Shown here one piece after another: positions 15,553 to 24,400 of a DNA stretch of 64,000 nt. The notes beneath the pieces were generated by a model. The model was not told where the DNA came from. It saw nothing but the letters and a program-made list of their open reading frames with translations, and ran no database searches. Within the stretch, counting starts at the first letter, position 1, and every line of letters starts with the position of its first letter. A program made the position numbers and the translations under genes. This DNA comes from Chitinophagaceae bacterium (GTDB taxonomy: Bacteria; Bacteroidota; Bacteroidia; Chitinophagales; Chitinophagaceae), in contig JAIEMP010000019.1 of the NCBI GenBank assembly GCA_019752045.1, forward strand, positions 1 through 64,000, read 5' to 3'.

Positions 15553-17472
15553 ATGAGAACACTTCACCTGATGCTTTGCCTGTTTCTTTTTTATTCGTTT
15601 GCCGGTGCACAAAAACTACCCTCTTTTGGAAAAATAGACAAAACCGATCTCACTTATAAAGAATGCAGTTATGATAAAGATGCAGCTGCAGAATTTTTGC
15701 TTGATTATGGCGAAGTGAATTATTTCTTTAACTCGAGCGATTTTGTAAACGAAACCACTTATCGTATACGTATTAAAATTCTGAAAGAAAAAGGATTAGA
15801 GCTGGCCAATATCCGCATCCCTTATTACAGTGCAGGCAACCGCCAGAACATCAGCCGGGTTGAAGGCTATACATACAATCTGGATGAAAAAGGCGAAATC
15901 AACGAAAGCAAACTGGAAAAAAAATCGGTGATGGAGCAAAAGCTCGATGCCAATTCTGAAATGGTGGTGTTTACAATGCCCAATGTAAAAGTGGGCAGCG
16001 TTATTGAATACCGTTTTCAACACACCAAGAAAAATTACATTGAACTGGAAGACTGGATTTTTCAACGCAGCTATCCTGTTCGTTACAGTGAATACAATGT
16101 GCAGATACCCTCTGTGCTTGAATTTACCTATCAAATAAAAAGAACATTGCCGGTGAAAGAAAGTACAGAAGGCATTAACAGAGTGAAGCGCTATATCATG
16201 GAAAATATTCCCGGGCTCGACAGAGAACCGTATATGAGCAGTGCAAGAGATTATCTGCAACGAATAGATTTTCAGTTAAGAGCCATTGATAATAAACCGG
16301 TGATGAGCACATGGGGCGAACTGACAAACCGTGTACTGGATGATGAAGACTTTGGGCTTCAACTCAAAAAAAATATTCTCAAAAATCTGCCGCTGGAAGA
16401 TGAGTTGAAACAAATCAGTTCAAACTATGCAAAAACACTGGCGGTATTTAACTATGTGAAAAAAAATGTAACATGGAATGGCAGAAACAGTATCTGGTGT
16501 AAAGACGGTTTAAAAAATGCGCTGGAAAAACATACAGGGAACAGTGCTGAGTTAAATTTATTAACCATTAACCTCCTGAGAGATGCCGGACTTACAGCAT
16601 ACCCCCTGCTGGTTAGCACCAGAGACAATGGAAAAATTAATCCAACCTATCCTTTTCTTTACCAGTTTAATAATGTGTATGTATATGTAGAGGTAGACAA
16701 TGCTGCGTATGTGCTGGATGCCAGCAACCCGTATAACCCACCGTTTATGGTGCCGTGGGATGTACAGTTTACAAGTGGTTTTATTGTTGATAAAAAGATT
16801 GGTCAGTTTATTGGGCTGACGGACACACGCCACCGTTTCAGAATTAATACTTCGCTCAGTGCTGAGGTTGATGAAAAAGGATCTATTAAAGGGATGGCAA
16901 ATGTATATGCGTATGAGTATGCAAAAAATCCACGGTTAAATACCTTGAGTAAAGGCAAAGACAAATTTCTTGCTGAATATTTTTCTGATGCACATCCTGA
17001 ATTTACGTTTGACTCATTAACAGTAAAAAATGAAAAGAACGATTCGCTGCCTTTAGAAAGCAGTACAAAATTTGCAGCACAACTGAACGGAAGCGGCGAA
17101 TACTTTTTCTTTTCGCCCAACTTTCTGATTGATCTGGAGAAAAATGATTTCATTTCTGATCAGCGGTTTACTGATGTGGAGTTTGGATATGTGCAGTACT
17201 ATACCATTACGGCCACCATCCGTCATCCTGAAACTCTGGAGCTGGAAGAGCTGCCGAAAAATATTAAAATGATTTTACCCGATACCAGCATCATCCTGCA
17301 ACGCTTTATGCAGAAAAATGAAAACAGCGTTGCGCTGCGTATTACACTTGAAATTAAAAGGCCAACATATTATGCAGATGAGTATCCTGATTTTAAAGCC
17401 TTTTATGCACAGTTATTTGAAATGCTGAATGAGCAAATTGTATTTAAGAAAAAAGCAAAACCCAGACCATGA
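15553..17472 (+). CDS. DUF3857/transglutaminase-like exported protein with a degenerate active site
   Basis: 639 residues after a signal peptide (MRTLHLMLCLFLFYSFAGAQ). The DUF3857 domain covers about residues 60-230 (VEGYTYNLDEKG, VKVGSVIEYRFQH) and a transglutaminase-like domain follows (about 300-420). The positions of the usual catalytic Cys and His are Ser (TGNSAELNL) and Asn (YQFNNVYVYV); only the Asp (YVLDASN) remains. So it is probably not an enzyme of the papain-like type. The gene overlaps the next one by 4 bases (ATGA), and that protein keeps Cys and His. The frame opens earlier at 15460, inside the ndk terminator; ATG 15553 fits the signal peptide. Function is unknown. Confidence 0.88.
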   Translation: MRTLHLMLCLFLFYSFAGAQKLPSFGKIDKTDLTYKECSYDKDAAAEFLLDYGEVNYFFNSSDFVNETTYRIRIKILKEKGLELANIRIPYYSAGNRQNISRVEGYTYNLDEKGEINESKLEKKSVMEQKLDANSEMVVFTMPNVKVGSVIEYRFQHTKKNYIELEDWIFQRSYPVRYSEYNVQIPSVLEFTYQIKRTLPVKESTEGINRVKRYIMENIPGLDREPYMSSARDYLQRIDFQLRAIDNKPVMSTWGELTNRVLDDEDFGLQLKKNILKNLPLEDELKQISSNYAKTLAVFNYVKKNVTWNGRNSIWCKDGLKNALEKHTGNSAELNLLTINLLRDAGLTAYPLLVSTRDNGKINPTYPFLYQFNNVYVYVEVDNAAYVLDASNPYNPPFMVPWDVQFTSGFIVDKKIGQFIGLTDTRHRFRINTSLSAEVDEKGSIKGMANVYAYEYAKNPRLNTLSKGKDKFLAEYFSDAHPEFTFDSLTVKNEKNDSLPLESSTKFAAQLNGSGEYFFFSPNFLIDLEKNDFISDQRFTDVEFGYVQYYTITATIRHPETLELEELPKNIKMILPDTSIILQRFMQKNENSVALRITLEIKRPTYYADEYPDFKAFYAQLFEMLNEQIVFKKKAKPRP

Positions 17473-19370
17473 GAAATTTCCTGATCATTTGTTGTACCCT
17501 GTGCAGCTTTAGCCCGTATGCACAGAGTATACTCAACTACACATCTTTAACCATACCAGACAGTTTAAAAAAAGATGCAGATGCGGTTTACCACACAGAA
17601 GGGATGTATATTGATATACAGTCGCCATCAAAAATGAACATCCGTTCACACAACATTGTAACTGTATTTACAAAAGCCGGCATGCGGAATCATTCACTTA
17701 TCAGAATTGGTGTAAATCAGTTTTATAAACTGGATGAAGTAAATGTAAAAGTGTTTAATGAACTGGGGTTGGAAGTAGCCCGTTACAGGAAAAAAGATTT
17801 TAAACTGGAAGGTGCTTATGATGGTGTTACACTGGCATCAGACGATAAATTGTACGAGCTTGATTTTCCTGTACCCGGTCTCCCTTCAACCATTGAAACA
17901 GAGTACATACTTGATGTGAGCAGTTTTATTGATATTCCGTCGTGGTCGTTTGGTTCATCAACAGAATCGTTTATCAGCAGTAAGTATGAAATCAGATCGG
18001 CCATACCCCTTAACTATAAAATGTATAATACAACTGCCAAACCTGTTATGAACAAAGATGACAGGTATACCTATTATAAATGGGAAATGAAAAACTGCGC
18101 AGTACCCAAAAAAGAACCCGGATCTTATGGCCCAAAAGTGTATATGCCAAGAGTAGATGTTTCGCCCTCGCAATTCAGTTACGATGGTTACCCCGGCTCA
18201 CTCACCAACTGGACCGAATTTGGTAAATGGAGTTTTCCGTTTTATGAAGAACAAAACCCCTTTCCCGAAGAAAGAGTAAACACTTTTAAAGGGCTCATTC
18301 AAAACGCAAAAACTGAACAGGAGAAAATTGCTATACTCTACAAATACCTGCAAAAGGAAACAAGGTATGTGAGTATACAGTTTGGCATTGGAGGTTTTAA
18401 ACCTTTTCCTGTTTCATTTGCAGAGAAAAAAAAGTATGGCGATTGTAAAGGACTTACGCATTACATGAAAAATATGCTGGGAGCGGTTGGTATAAAATCG
18501 TATGCCGCATTAATTAATGCAGGTGATAACGAATACCCTGTTGATCCTGCATTTGCTTCCAGTGAATTTAATCATGTAATTCTGTGTGTACCGTTAGAGA
18601 AAGATACCGTGTGGCTGGAGTGTACAGGCAAACAAACCCTGCCCGGTATATTAGGAGCATTTACAGAAAACAGAAATGCATTACTCATAACAGAAAAAGG
18701 CGGTGTGCTGGTAAAAACTCCGGCAAGTAAAAGCATCAACAATCAGTGGCTGGCAAAAACCAATGTAAAGTTGTTTGAGGATGGGGGTGCGTTAATTCAC
18801 AGCCGTATTTTTGTATCGGGCGAATTCTGGGATTACATTTACCGTTATACTGAAGCAAAATCTAAAGACGATATTAAAAAGGCACTGGTGAACGCTTTTG
18901 GTTACAAAACACCCGATGATCTGGAGTTGAAAATTCTGCAGGATTCTGCAGATGGTCATGTGATTGAAATCAATCTGGCGTACGGACAGTTTTATGATTT
19001 TAAAGCAGGCCCCAAACATTTTTTTCCACTCCGGCAATACCGTTTAAATGATGAAACCATTAAACCCGCCGAAACAAGAACGTATGAATATCTGTTTGAT
19101 TTTCCCTACATCAAAACAGATTCTACAACTTATCAGTTAACGTCTAATTTCAAAAAAGAAAGTGTACCCCCGGCAAAAGAACTCCGTAACCAGCATGTGT
19201 TGTACAAAAATGAAATTGAGCTGAATGAAAGTACACTTGAATTAAAAGTGATTACACATTTAACATTAAACAATCATATTGTTCAGCCCAAACAGTTTAG
19301 TGAAATTGCCGGTCTCTTTGAAGCCATCAAAAAAGATGAAGGTCAAAAAATAGTGTTTAAGAAAGAATAA
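17469..19370 (+). CDS. DUF3857/transglutaminase-like exported protein with Cys-His intact
   Basis: 633 residues with signal peptide (MRNFLIICCTLCSFSPYAQS). It has the same architecture as its upstream neighbour: DUF3857, then a transglutaminase-like domain. Here the catalytic Cys (KKYGDCKGLTHYM) and His (EFNHVILCV) are present; the acid position is Glu (WLECTG). The C-terminal third (about 430-633) is beta-rich without a recognised domain. Overlap by 4 bases with the upstream gene suggests coupled translation and a complex of an active and an inactive paralogue. The protein likely acts in the periplasm; the substrate is unknown. Confidence 0.9.
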   Translation: MRNFLIICCTLCSFSPYAQSILNYTSLTIPDSLKKDADAVYHTEGMYIDIQSPSKMNIRSHNIVTVFTKAGMRNHSLIRIGVNQFYKLDEVNVKVFNELGLEVARYRKKDFKLEGAYDGVTLASDDKLYELDFPVPGLPSTIETEYILDVSSFIDIPSWSFGSSTESFISSKYEIRSAIPLNYKMYNTTAKPVMNKDDRYTYYKWEMKNCAVPKKEPGSYGPKVYMPRVDVSPSQFSYDGYPGSLTNWTEFGKWSFPFYEEQNPFPEERVNTFKGLIQNAKTEQEKIAILYKYLQKETRYVSIQFGIGGFKPFPVSFAEKKKYGDCKGLTHYMKNMLGAVGIKSYAALINAGDNEYPVDPAFASSEFNHVILCVPLEKDTVWLECTGKQTLPGILGAFTENRNALLITEKGGVLVKTPASKSINNQWLAKTNVKLFEDGGALIHSRIFVSGEFWDYIYRYTEAKSKDDIKKALVNAFGYKTPDDLELKILQDSADGHVIEINLAYGQFYDFKAGPKHFFPLRQYRLNDETIKPAETRTYEYLFDFPYIKTDSTTYQLTSNFKKESVPPAKELRNQHVLYKNEIELNESTLELKVITHLTLNNHIVQPKQFSEIAGLFEAIKKDEGQKIVFKKE

Positions 19371-19409
19371 CAATCAGAAACACTTTTTGCTGTGCGGTTT
19401 TAATTGTGT

Positions 19410-20354
19410 TTATAACACGGGGCGAGGGCAACGGGTAATAATTTTTCGTTTGCCGGTACCTATTCCCATCTTCTTTAAAAATGGTTTCAGAATAAATTCT
19501 TCGGTATTGCAATTCACAAGATTAATATGCACTGTAGCACCTACAAAATAATACCAATCCATTTCACGTGGGTTTCCTCTTACAGATCCTACCGGTGCAT
19601 TGGGATTGCCTCCCGGCACTTCGCCGCCACGCCATGAAAATCTTGCAGCTTCGGGGCCACGTGCTGCAGCAATTAAAGAAGGATCTGCATAGGATTTACT
19701 TAAATCATCCAGGTAATCGGTAAATAATTTGCGTTGCGAAAATTCAACACTCATGGCAAGATTACAATTGATCTTGTATTTAATACCATAACCAATGGGA
19801 ATACAAACCTGTGTAAGCGAATAAAATTTACGGTCGGGATATTCTTTTAACCCCTGTCCTTCTGTACCCAACGGTTGTAAAAAAACTTTGCGGTTATTAT
19901 CGATCGTGTAAGGGTTAAACCTGAACACACCAATACCTGCAAACACGTAGGGAGAAATCTTTTTTGTTTCAAGATCAAACATATTTAATTCAATACCGGC
20001 ATGCAGCTCGTGCAGGTTTGTACGGAAATTTAAATTACGAGGCTGCAGATAATCACGGTTAAAACGGTCGTTGGCATATAAACTGCCGTAGGCATAACCT
20101 GCTCTGATAAGAAAATGTTTGTTTAATGCAATTTTTCCGGTGATGTGTAAGGATGGCTGCGATTGTGCAAATGTAAAAACCACCGGCTGCAGATCGCCCT
20201 GGTAATTTGATATTCCTGTAAAGATGGCTATCTGGTATTTCTGTGCACTTGTTTTAATGCTGATGAAAAGCGCCAGTGCAAAAAAAATGAGAAAGAGAAT
20301 AAACGGAAGATCTTTCCGGTTATAAGCAGCTTTGGTTCTCTCAAGCGGTTTCAT
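19410..20354 (-). CDS. DUF6089-family outer-membrane beta-barrel protein
   Basis: 314 residues with an N-terminal signal/anchor (LPFILFLIFFALALFISIKT) preceded by about 17 residues. The beta-barrel pattern is typical: GISNYQGDLQP, FLIRAGYAYGSLYANDRFN, LHELHAGIELNMFDLE, YVFAGIGVFRFNP, QVCIPIGYGIKYKI. After the barrel core, FSWRGGEVPGGNP and DWYYFVGATVHINL complete the DUF6089 outline. The family is Bacteroidota-specific and of unknown function; it probably sits in the outer membrane. A short basic tail (GKRKIITRCPRPVL) follows the last strand. The gene converges on the DUF3857 pair. Confidence 0.87.
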   Translation of the reverse strand: MKPLERTKAAYNRKDLPFILFLIFFALALFISIKTSAQKYQIAIFTGISNYQGDLQPVVFTFAQSQPSLHITGKIALNKHFLIRAGYAYGSLYANDRFNRDYLQPRNLNFRTNLHELHAGIELNMFDLETKKISPYVFAGIGVFRFNPYTIDNNRKVFLQPLGTEGQGLKEYPDRKFYSLTQVCIPIGYGIKYKINCNLAMSVEFSQRKLFTDYLDDLSKSYADPSLIAAARGPEAARFSWRGGEVPGGNPNAPVGSVRGNPREMDWYYFVGATVHINLVNCNTEEFILKPFLKKMGIGTGKRKIITRCPRPVL

Positions 20355-20780
20355 AGTTGTTGGTTTAGGCTTAACAAAAGGTTACTGTAAAATACAACGT
20401 ATTTTTTTGTCATTCATTGCCCGATACCTGCTTTTTTTAGATTTTACGTGTTTGCACGGAATTTTACACAGCAGTTTTATGTTCAATCAGTTAGGAGATT
20501 GGCAAAGCAGTATGTGCAAAAAGCATTGCATAACTTTCTGCACAAACTGCCGTATGAAAACCAAATGGCAGGGTTTTTGGAACCTGCAGCTTGGTTTTTC
20601 ATCCCCCCCCTTTCCACCTGTTACCAACATTTCCTGTTCTTCACATTGTGATCATATTGTGTTCATCATTACACAACATTGGAGCCATAGCTTCAGGATG
20701 TGCGTTTATGAAAAAAGCAGAATTGCAACCTGCTTTCGTGCTGTGATGTTGATTTTTTTATTAACGTTAAAACTTACATC
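20355..20780. other. 426-base gap with a C8 run and a short palindrome
   Basis: No gene is supported. Two small signals: eight consecutive C at 20603-20610, unusual in this AT-rich genome, and the palindrome TCACATTGTGA at 20641-20651. Open frames here show no domain, biased codons or signal peptide. Confidence 0.5.
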
Positions 20781-21722
20781 ATGAAAACATTTCCACTGAA
20801 CATTCTGATTCTTTATTCAGATTCAGCATTTACACCCTGGAAAGAAAATATTAATGCTCAAACAGTGGTGAGTCTTGTGCAGGCAATGTCGTTACAGCAT
20901 CATGTAACCATTACCCATTTCAATTGTATGGATGATTGCTTTGCTTCATTCCTGAAACGGTTTGATCTGGTGTATAATGTGTGTTATGGATTTGAAAACT
21001 ACTCACAAACTGATATTGCAGGGTGGCTCGATGCAAATGAAATTCCGCATACTTCTTCTTCATATGCTGCACAAATGATTGCCCAGGATAAAGGAATGTT
21101 ACCATCGCTTTGCGATGAAATGGGTTTGTATACACCACGCTTACTGGATATTGAAGAAATCCTTCAACACAAAGGAACCATGTTGCTGAAACCACGCTTT
21201 GGCAGCCTGCATCGTGGCATACATATTTTTAATGAACATCAGATTCCATTTAACCTCGTACTCGATAAAGACAATCTTGTACAGCCATATATCAATGGAA
21301 AAGAATTTACCGTAGCTGTGCTGCCAACAGAAGATGGCAAAAGTTCTGTTTGTTTGCCACCCGTTGAAGTAGTTCCGTTTGAGCAAAAAGAAATGTTTAT
21401 TGCAGGTAATGCCAGTGGTAAAACATACATTAATTACGAACCTGCAATTGAAACAACTTTACGTGAACGCATCATGAATCATGTGCTGCGGCTGCACCGC
21501 CGTATTGGATTAATGGGCATGAGCAGAACCGATGTGCGGGTGCTTGATAATAAAGTGTATATCCTGGATGTAAATGCAATGCCTAATATTGAACCCAAAC
21601 AAAGTTTTCTGCCAAACATTGGCTATTACAATGGCATTACCTATGCTGAATTAATCAACCGGATGGTGAATTGTTTTCATCACCATTATTATCAACGGCA
21701 AAAAGAAAAAATGTATGCATAG
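20781..21722 (+). CDS. ATP-grasp protein, D-alanine-D-alanine ligase-like
   Basis: 313 residues. Layout follows D-Ala-D-Ala ligases: an N-terminal Rossmann-like part (NILILYSDSAFTPWKENINA), an ATP-binding part (TMLLKPRFGSLHRGIHIF) and a metal-binding end (MSRTDVRVLDNKVYILDVNAMPNIEP, where the Asp and Asn-x2-Pro are as expected). It is not a convincing Ddl: the substrate-binding Glu and serine motifs at the N terminus are not seen and the gene is far from cell-division genes. It probably ligates a carboxylate to an amine; the product is unknown. The gene is solitary, ending one base before the convergent GNAT gene. Confidence 0.85.
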   Translation: MKTFPLNILILYSDSAFTPWKENINAQTVVSLVQAMSLQHHVTITHFNCMDDCFASFLKRFDLVYNVCYGFENYSQTDIAGWLDANEIPHTSSSYAAQMIAQDKGMLPSLCDEMGLYTPRLLDIEEILQHKGTMLLKPRFGSLHRGIHIFNEHQIPFNLVLDKDNLVQPYINGKEFTVAVLPTEDGKSSVCLPPVEVVPFEQKEMFIAGNASGKTYINYEPAIETTLRERIMNHVLRLHRRIGLMGMSRTDVRVLDNKVYILDVNAMPNIEPKQSFLPNIGYYNGITYAELINRMVNCFHHHYYQRQKEKMYA

Positions 21723-21723
21723 A

Positions 21724-22242
21724 TTATACATTCCTTTTCATGAGCCAATCGGTTTGCAGATCGGTACCCAGTAAAAAGCTGTGTTCGCCGAATTGTTCAA
21801 AACCCCAACGTTTGTAAAAAGCAATGGCAGTTGCATTCTTTTCCCATACGCCCAGCCAGATGGTTGTTTTTTGCTGATGTGCTGCATAATCTAAACAAGA
21901 CTGCATCAGTGCACTGCCAACTCCTTTGCCGACAGCATTCTGCATTGCATAGATTCGTGCAATTTCGATTGCATTTTCATTGGCCATAATCTGTTCTTTA
22001 TTGGTTAAGCGCATACGTGCATAACCGCATGGCTCATTGTTGAGGTATGCAAGCAGAAAAATACCATCCTTCTCTTCTACCTCTTTTATCAATGATGCTT
22101 TCGTAAATTGTTCATTCATGAAAATCTCAATATCTTCTTTTGTATTGTCCTTAGCAAACGCATCATAAAAACTGATGCGGCTCATTTCTGCAATCAGCTC
22201 AGCATCTTCTCTCACAGCATATCTTATTTTTATATCACTCAT
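21724..22242 (-). CDS. GNAT-family N-acetyltransferase
   Basis: 172 residues. The acetyl-CoA pyrophosphate loop is visible in AVGKGVGSALMQSCLDYA and the C-terminal part WLGVWEKNATAIAFYKRWGF is typical of the RimI/PaiA-like group. N-terminal EDAELIAEMSRISFYDAF forms the acceptor side. The acceptor cannot be told from sequence. A near-consensus -7 element lies at 22258-22265, back to back with the promoter of the methyltransferase gene. Confidence 0.92.
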   Translation of the reverse strand: MSDIKIRYAVREDAELIAEMSRISFYDAFAKDNTKEDIEIFMNEQFTKASLIKEVEEKDGIFLLAYLNNEPCGYARMRLTNKEQIMANENAIEIARIYAMQNAVGKGVGSALMQSCLDYAAHQQKTTIWLGVWEKNATAIAFYKRWGFEQFGEHSFLLGTDLQTDWLMKRNV

Positions 22243-22257
22243 TCATTTGAATTTTTC

Positions 22258-22265
22258 TAAAGATA
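22258..22265 (-). promoter_or_regulatory. -7 element of the GNAT gene (TATCTTTA)
   Basis: Read leftward TATCTTTA, one mismatch to TAnnTTTG, 15 bases before the start. Confidence 0.45.
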
Positions 22266-22292
22266 AAAATTCTTCTTGCGAAATGAAGCATG

Positions 22293-22321
22293 TTGTATTT
22301 TCAAACAAAAAATTATCTTTA
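22293..22321 (+). promoter_or_regulatory. Promoter of the methyltransferase gene
   Basis: TTG at 22293-22295 and TATCTTTA at 22314-22321, 18 bases apart, fit the -33/-7 arrangement of Bacteroidota promoters with one mismatch in the -7 element. The start codon is 30 bases downstream. Confidence 0.5.
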
Positions 22322-22351
22322 GCACATCGCTAATAACCAACTTATTTATTC

Positions 22352-23098
22352 ATGGACAGAAAATACTGGGAACGGATTGCACCAAATTACAATGTTGAAA
22401 TTTTTGATGTGCTTCAAAACGATACATCAGGAAAAATTATAGCAGCTATTGAGCAGGTGGCATCAAAAGAAAAAACCGTGACCGATATTGGTTGTGCAGT
22501 TGGTAAATGGGTTCCGTTACTGGCAACAGCATTTAAACATGTAGTAGCCACAGATATTTCAGCGATCAATCTGCAACTGGCAGCAGAAAAATGCAAAGAC
22601 TATTCCAATGTTGAATACCAGCGTATGGACATGAGTGCGTATACATTAACCGTTACTCCATGCGATGTAGCTGTTTGCATCAACGCCATTCTTACGGATA
22701 ACCTGAAAAAACGCATCAACTTTTTTCAGTCGCTTGATATTTGTTTAAACAATGGAGGCGATCTTATTTTAGTTGTGCCTTCCCTTGAATCTAAACTATT
22801 TGCCAACATCATCGCCAACCGCTGGAATGTAGATGATGATCACAAAGAAAAAATTGAATCGGTTGAAAAAGCATATGCTCTCGCCAAAAATATTAAGCAA
22901 GGTGTAACCGATATTGACAATGTACCCACCAAACATTATTTAAAAGAAGAGCTGGAGTTATTGCTTACACTGGAAGGTTTTGAAGTTGACCGTGTGGAGA
23001 AGATCAACTACACCTGGAAAACAGAATTCAATAACCCTCCAAAATGGCTGGCAGAGCCTTATCCGTGGGACTGGATGTGTGTTGCAAAGAAAAAATAA
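22352..23098 (+). CDS. Class I SAM-dependent methyltransferase
   Basis: 248 residues. Motif I, which binds S-adenosylmethionine, reads TVTDIGCAVGKWVPLLA; the acidic end of strand 2 is VVATDISAINLQLA; motif II/III follow in YQRMDMSAYTL and CDVAVCINAIL. The C-terminal part (residues 170-248) is a cap of unknown substrate, ending in EPYPWDWMCVAKKK. It resembles small-molecule methyltransferases but I cannot name a substrate. Its own promoter and terminator suggest a single-gene unit. Confidence 0.9.
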   Translation: MDRKYWERIAPNYNVEIFDVLQNDTSGKIIAAIEQVASKEKTVTDIGCAVGKWVPLLATAFKHVVATDISAINLQLAAEKCKDYSNVEYQRMDMSAYTLTVTPCDVAVCINAILTDNLKKRINFFQSLDICLNNGGDLILVVPSLESKLFANIIANRWNVDDDHKEKIESVEKAYALAKNIKQGVTDIDNVPTKHYLKEELELLLTLEGFEVDRVEKINYTWKTEFNNPPKWLAEPYPWDWMCVAKKK

Positions 23099-23103
23099 GC
23101 GGA

Positions 23104-23138
23104 TAAAAAAAACTCCCCTAAAGCAGGGAGTTTTTTTT
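23104..23138. terminator. Bidirectional terminator, methyltransferase/thiolase
   Basis: aaaaactccc and gggagttttt form a 10-13 base stem (around 23106-23117 and 23126-23135) with A- and T-runs on both sides, between convergent genes. Confidence 0.88.
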
Positions 23139-23166
23139 ATACTCATTATTGATTACTCATTATTCA

Positions 23167-24348
23167 TCACATCACATTTTCAATCACCATTGCACTTGCT
23201 CCACCTCCGCCATTACAGATACCTGCTGCACCATACTTTGCATTATTAGCTTTCAATACATTGATGAGTGTAACAATGATCCTTGCACCGCTGCAACCCA
23301 ACGGATGACCTAATGAAACAGCACCACCGTGCACATTTACTTTTGTTGGATCGAGCTGCATACGTTTGCTGTTTTCAATGCCTACAACTGCAAATGCTTC
23401 GTTCAGTTCCCAGTATGCAATATCGCTCATTTGCAACCCTGCTTTTGCTACCGCTTTGGGCACTGCCAGTGAAGGTGAAGTGGTAAACCATTCAGGTGCC
23501 TGTTCAGCATCGGCATACGATTTTATTTTTGCAATGGGTTTTAACCCCAGCTCATCTGCTTTTTCTTTACTCATCAACACCAATGCAGCAGCACCATCAT
23601 TCATTGTGGATGCATTTGCAGCAGTTACTGTTCCGTCTTTTTGAAAAGCAGGATTCAATGTAGGTATCTTATCAAACTTTACATTGTAAGGTTCTTCATC
23701 TTTTGCTACAATAACCGGATCGCCTTTGCGTTGCGGAATTTCAACAGGAACAACTTCATTTGCAAACAATCCTTTTTCCCATGCTGACTGAGAACGTTGA
23801 TAACTTTCAACAGCAAATACATCCTGTGCTTCTCTGCTGATGCCGCATTCCTTTGCACACAGTTCAGCAGCATTGCCCATAGCTTTGCCATCATACACAT
23901 CCGTTAACCCGTCTTTAGCCAACCCATCAATAAAGCTGGCATTGCCGTATTTATTTCCCCAACGTAAACTGTCTGCATAAAAAGGTACATTGCTCATACT
24001 CTCCATGCCGCCTGCAATCACAATATCTGCATCACCTAACAAAATACTTTGTGCAGCCTGTGCAATGGCTTTCATTCCGCTGGCACATACTTTATTTACA
24101 GTTGTACAATTTACTTCGTTTGGTAAACCGGCAAATTTAGCGGCCTGTCTTGCAGGAGCCTGACCAAGGTTTGCCTGCAACACACAGCCCATTAATACAT
24201 CCTGTACTTTACTTCCATCAACACCTGCTTTTTGTAAAGCAGCTTTAATAGCAACAGCACCTAATTGAGTGGCAGATAAACTTTTTAAACTGCCTCCGAA
24301 ACTTCCCATCGGGGTGCGGACAGCAGATATTACATATACTTCCTTCAT
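23167..24348 (-). CDS. atoB: Acetyl-CoA C-acetyltransferase (thiolase)
   Basis: 393 residues. Thiolase joins or cleaves acetoacetyl-CoA. The nucleophilic Cys is in NKVCASGMKA, with GGMESMSNVPF, NEAFAV, HGGAVSLGHPLGCSGAR (His) and CNGGGGASAMV (second Cys) in order. ATG 24348 (MKEVYVISAVRTPMG) matches the family; the frame extends 20 codons further, but a perfect -7 element (24372-24379) sits inside that extension. The family also includes beta-ketothiolases of fatty-acid oxidation; the biosynthetic type is a likely but not certain reading. Confidence 0.94.
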   Translation of the reverse strand: MKEVYVISAVRTPMGSFGGSLKSLSATQLGAVAIKAALQKAGVDGSKVQDVLMGCVLQANLGQAPARQAAKFAGLPNEVNCTTVNKVCASGMKAIAQAAQSILLGDADIVIAGGMESMSNVPFYADSLRWGNKYGNASFIDGLAKDGLTDVYDGKAMGNAAELCAKECGISREAQDVFAVESYQRSQSAWEKGLFANEVVPVEIPQRKGDPVIVAKDEEPYNVKFDKIPTLNPAFQKDGTVTAANASTMNDGAAALVLMSKEKADELGLKPIAKIKSYADAEQAPEWFTTSPSLAVPKAVAKAGLQMSDIAYWELNEAFAVVGIENSKRMQLDPTKVNVHGGAVSLGHPLGCSGARIIVTLINVLKANNAKYGAAGICNGGGGASAMVIENVM

Positions 24349-24371
24349 ATAGCTTGAATGATTTGAGGACG

Positions 24372-24379
24372 CAAAGTTA
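24372..24379 (-). promoter_or_regulatory. -7 element of the thiolase gene (TAACTTTG)
   Basis: Exact TAnnTTTG match read leftward, 23 bases before ATG 24348. Confidence 0.6.
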
Positions 24380-24400
24380 ACGATTGTAAGTAAACTTACA

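Noticed and set aside
20332..20784. 150-residue open frame between DUF6089 and ATP-grasp genes
   Set aside because: Cys/Phe/His-rich low-quality translation, overlaps the DUF6089 start and has no domain.
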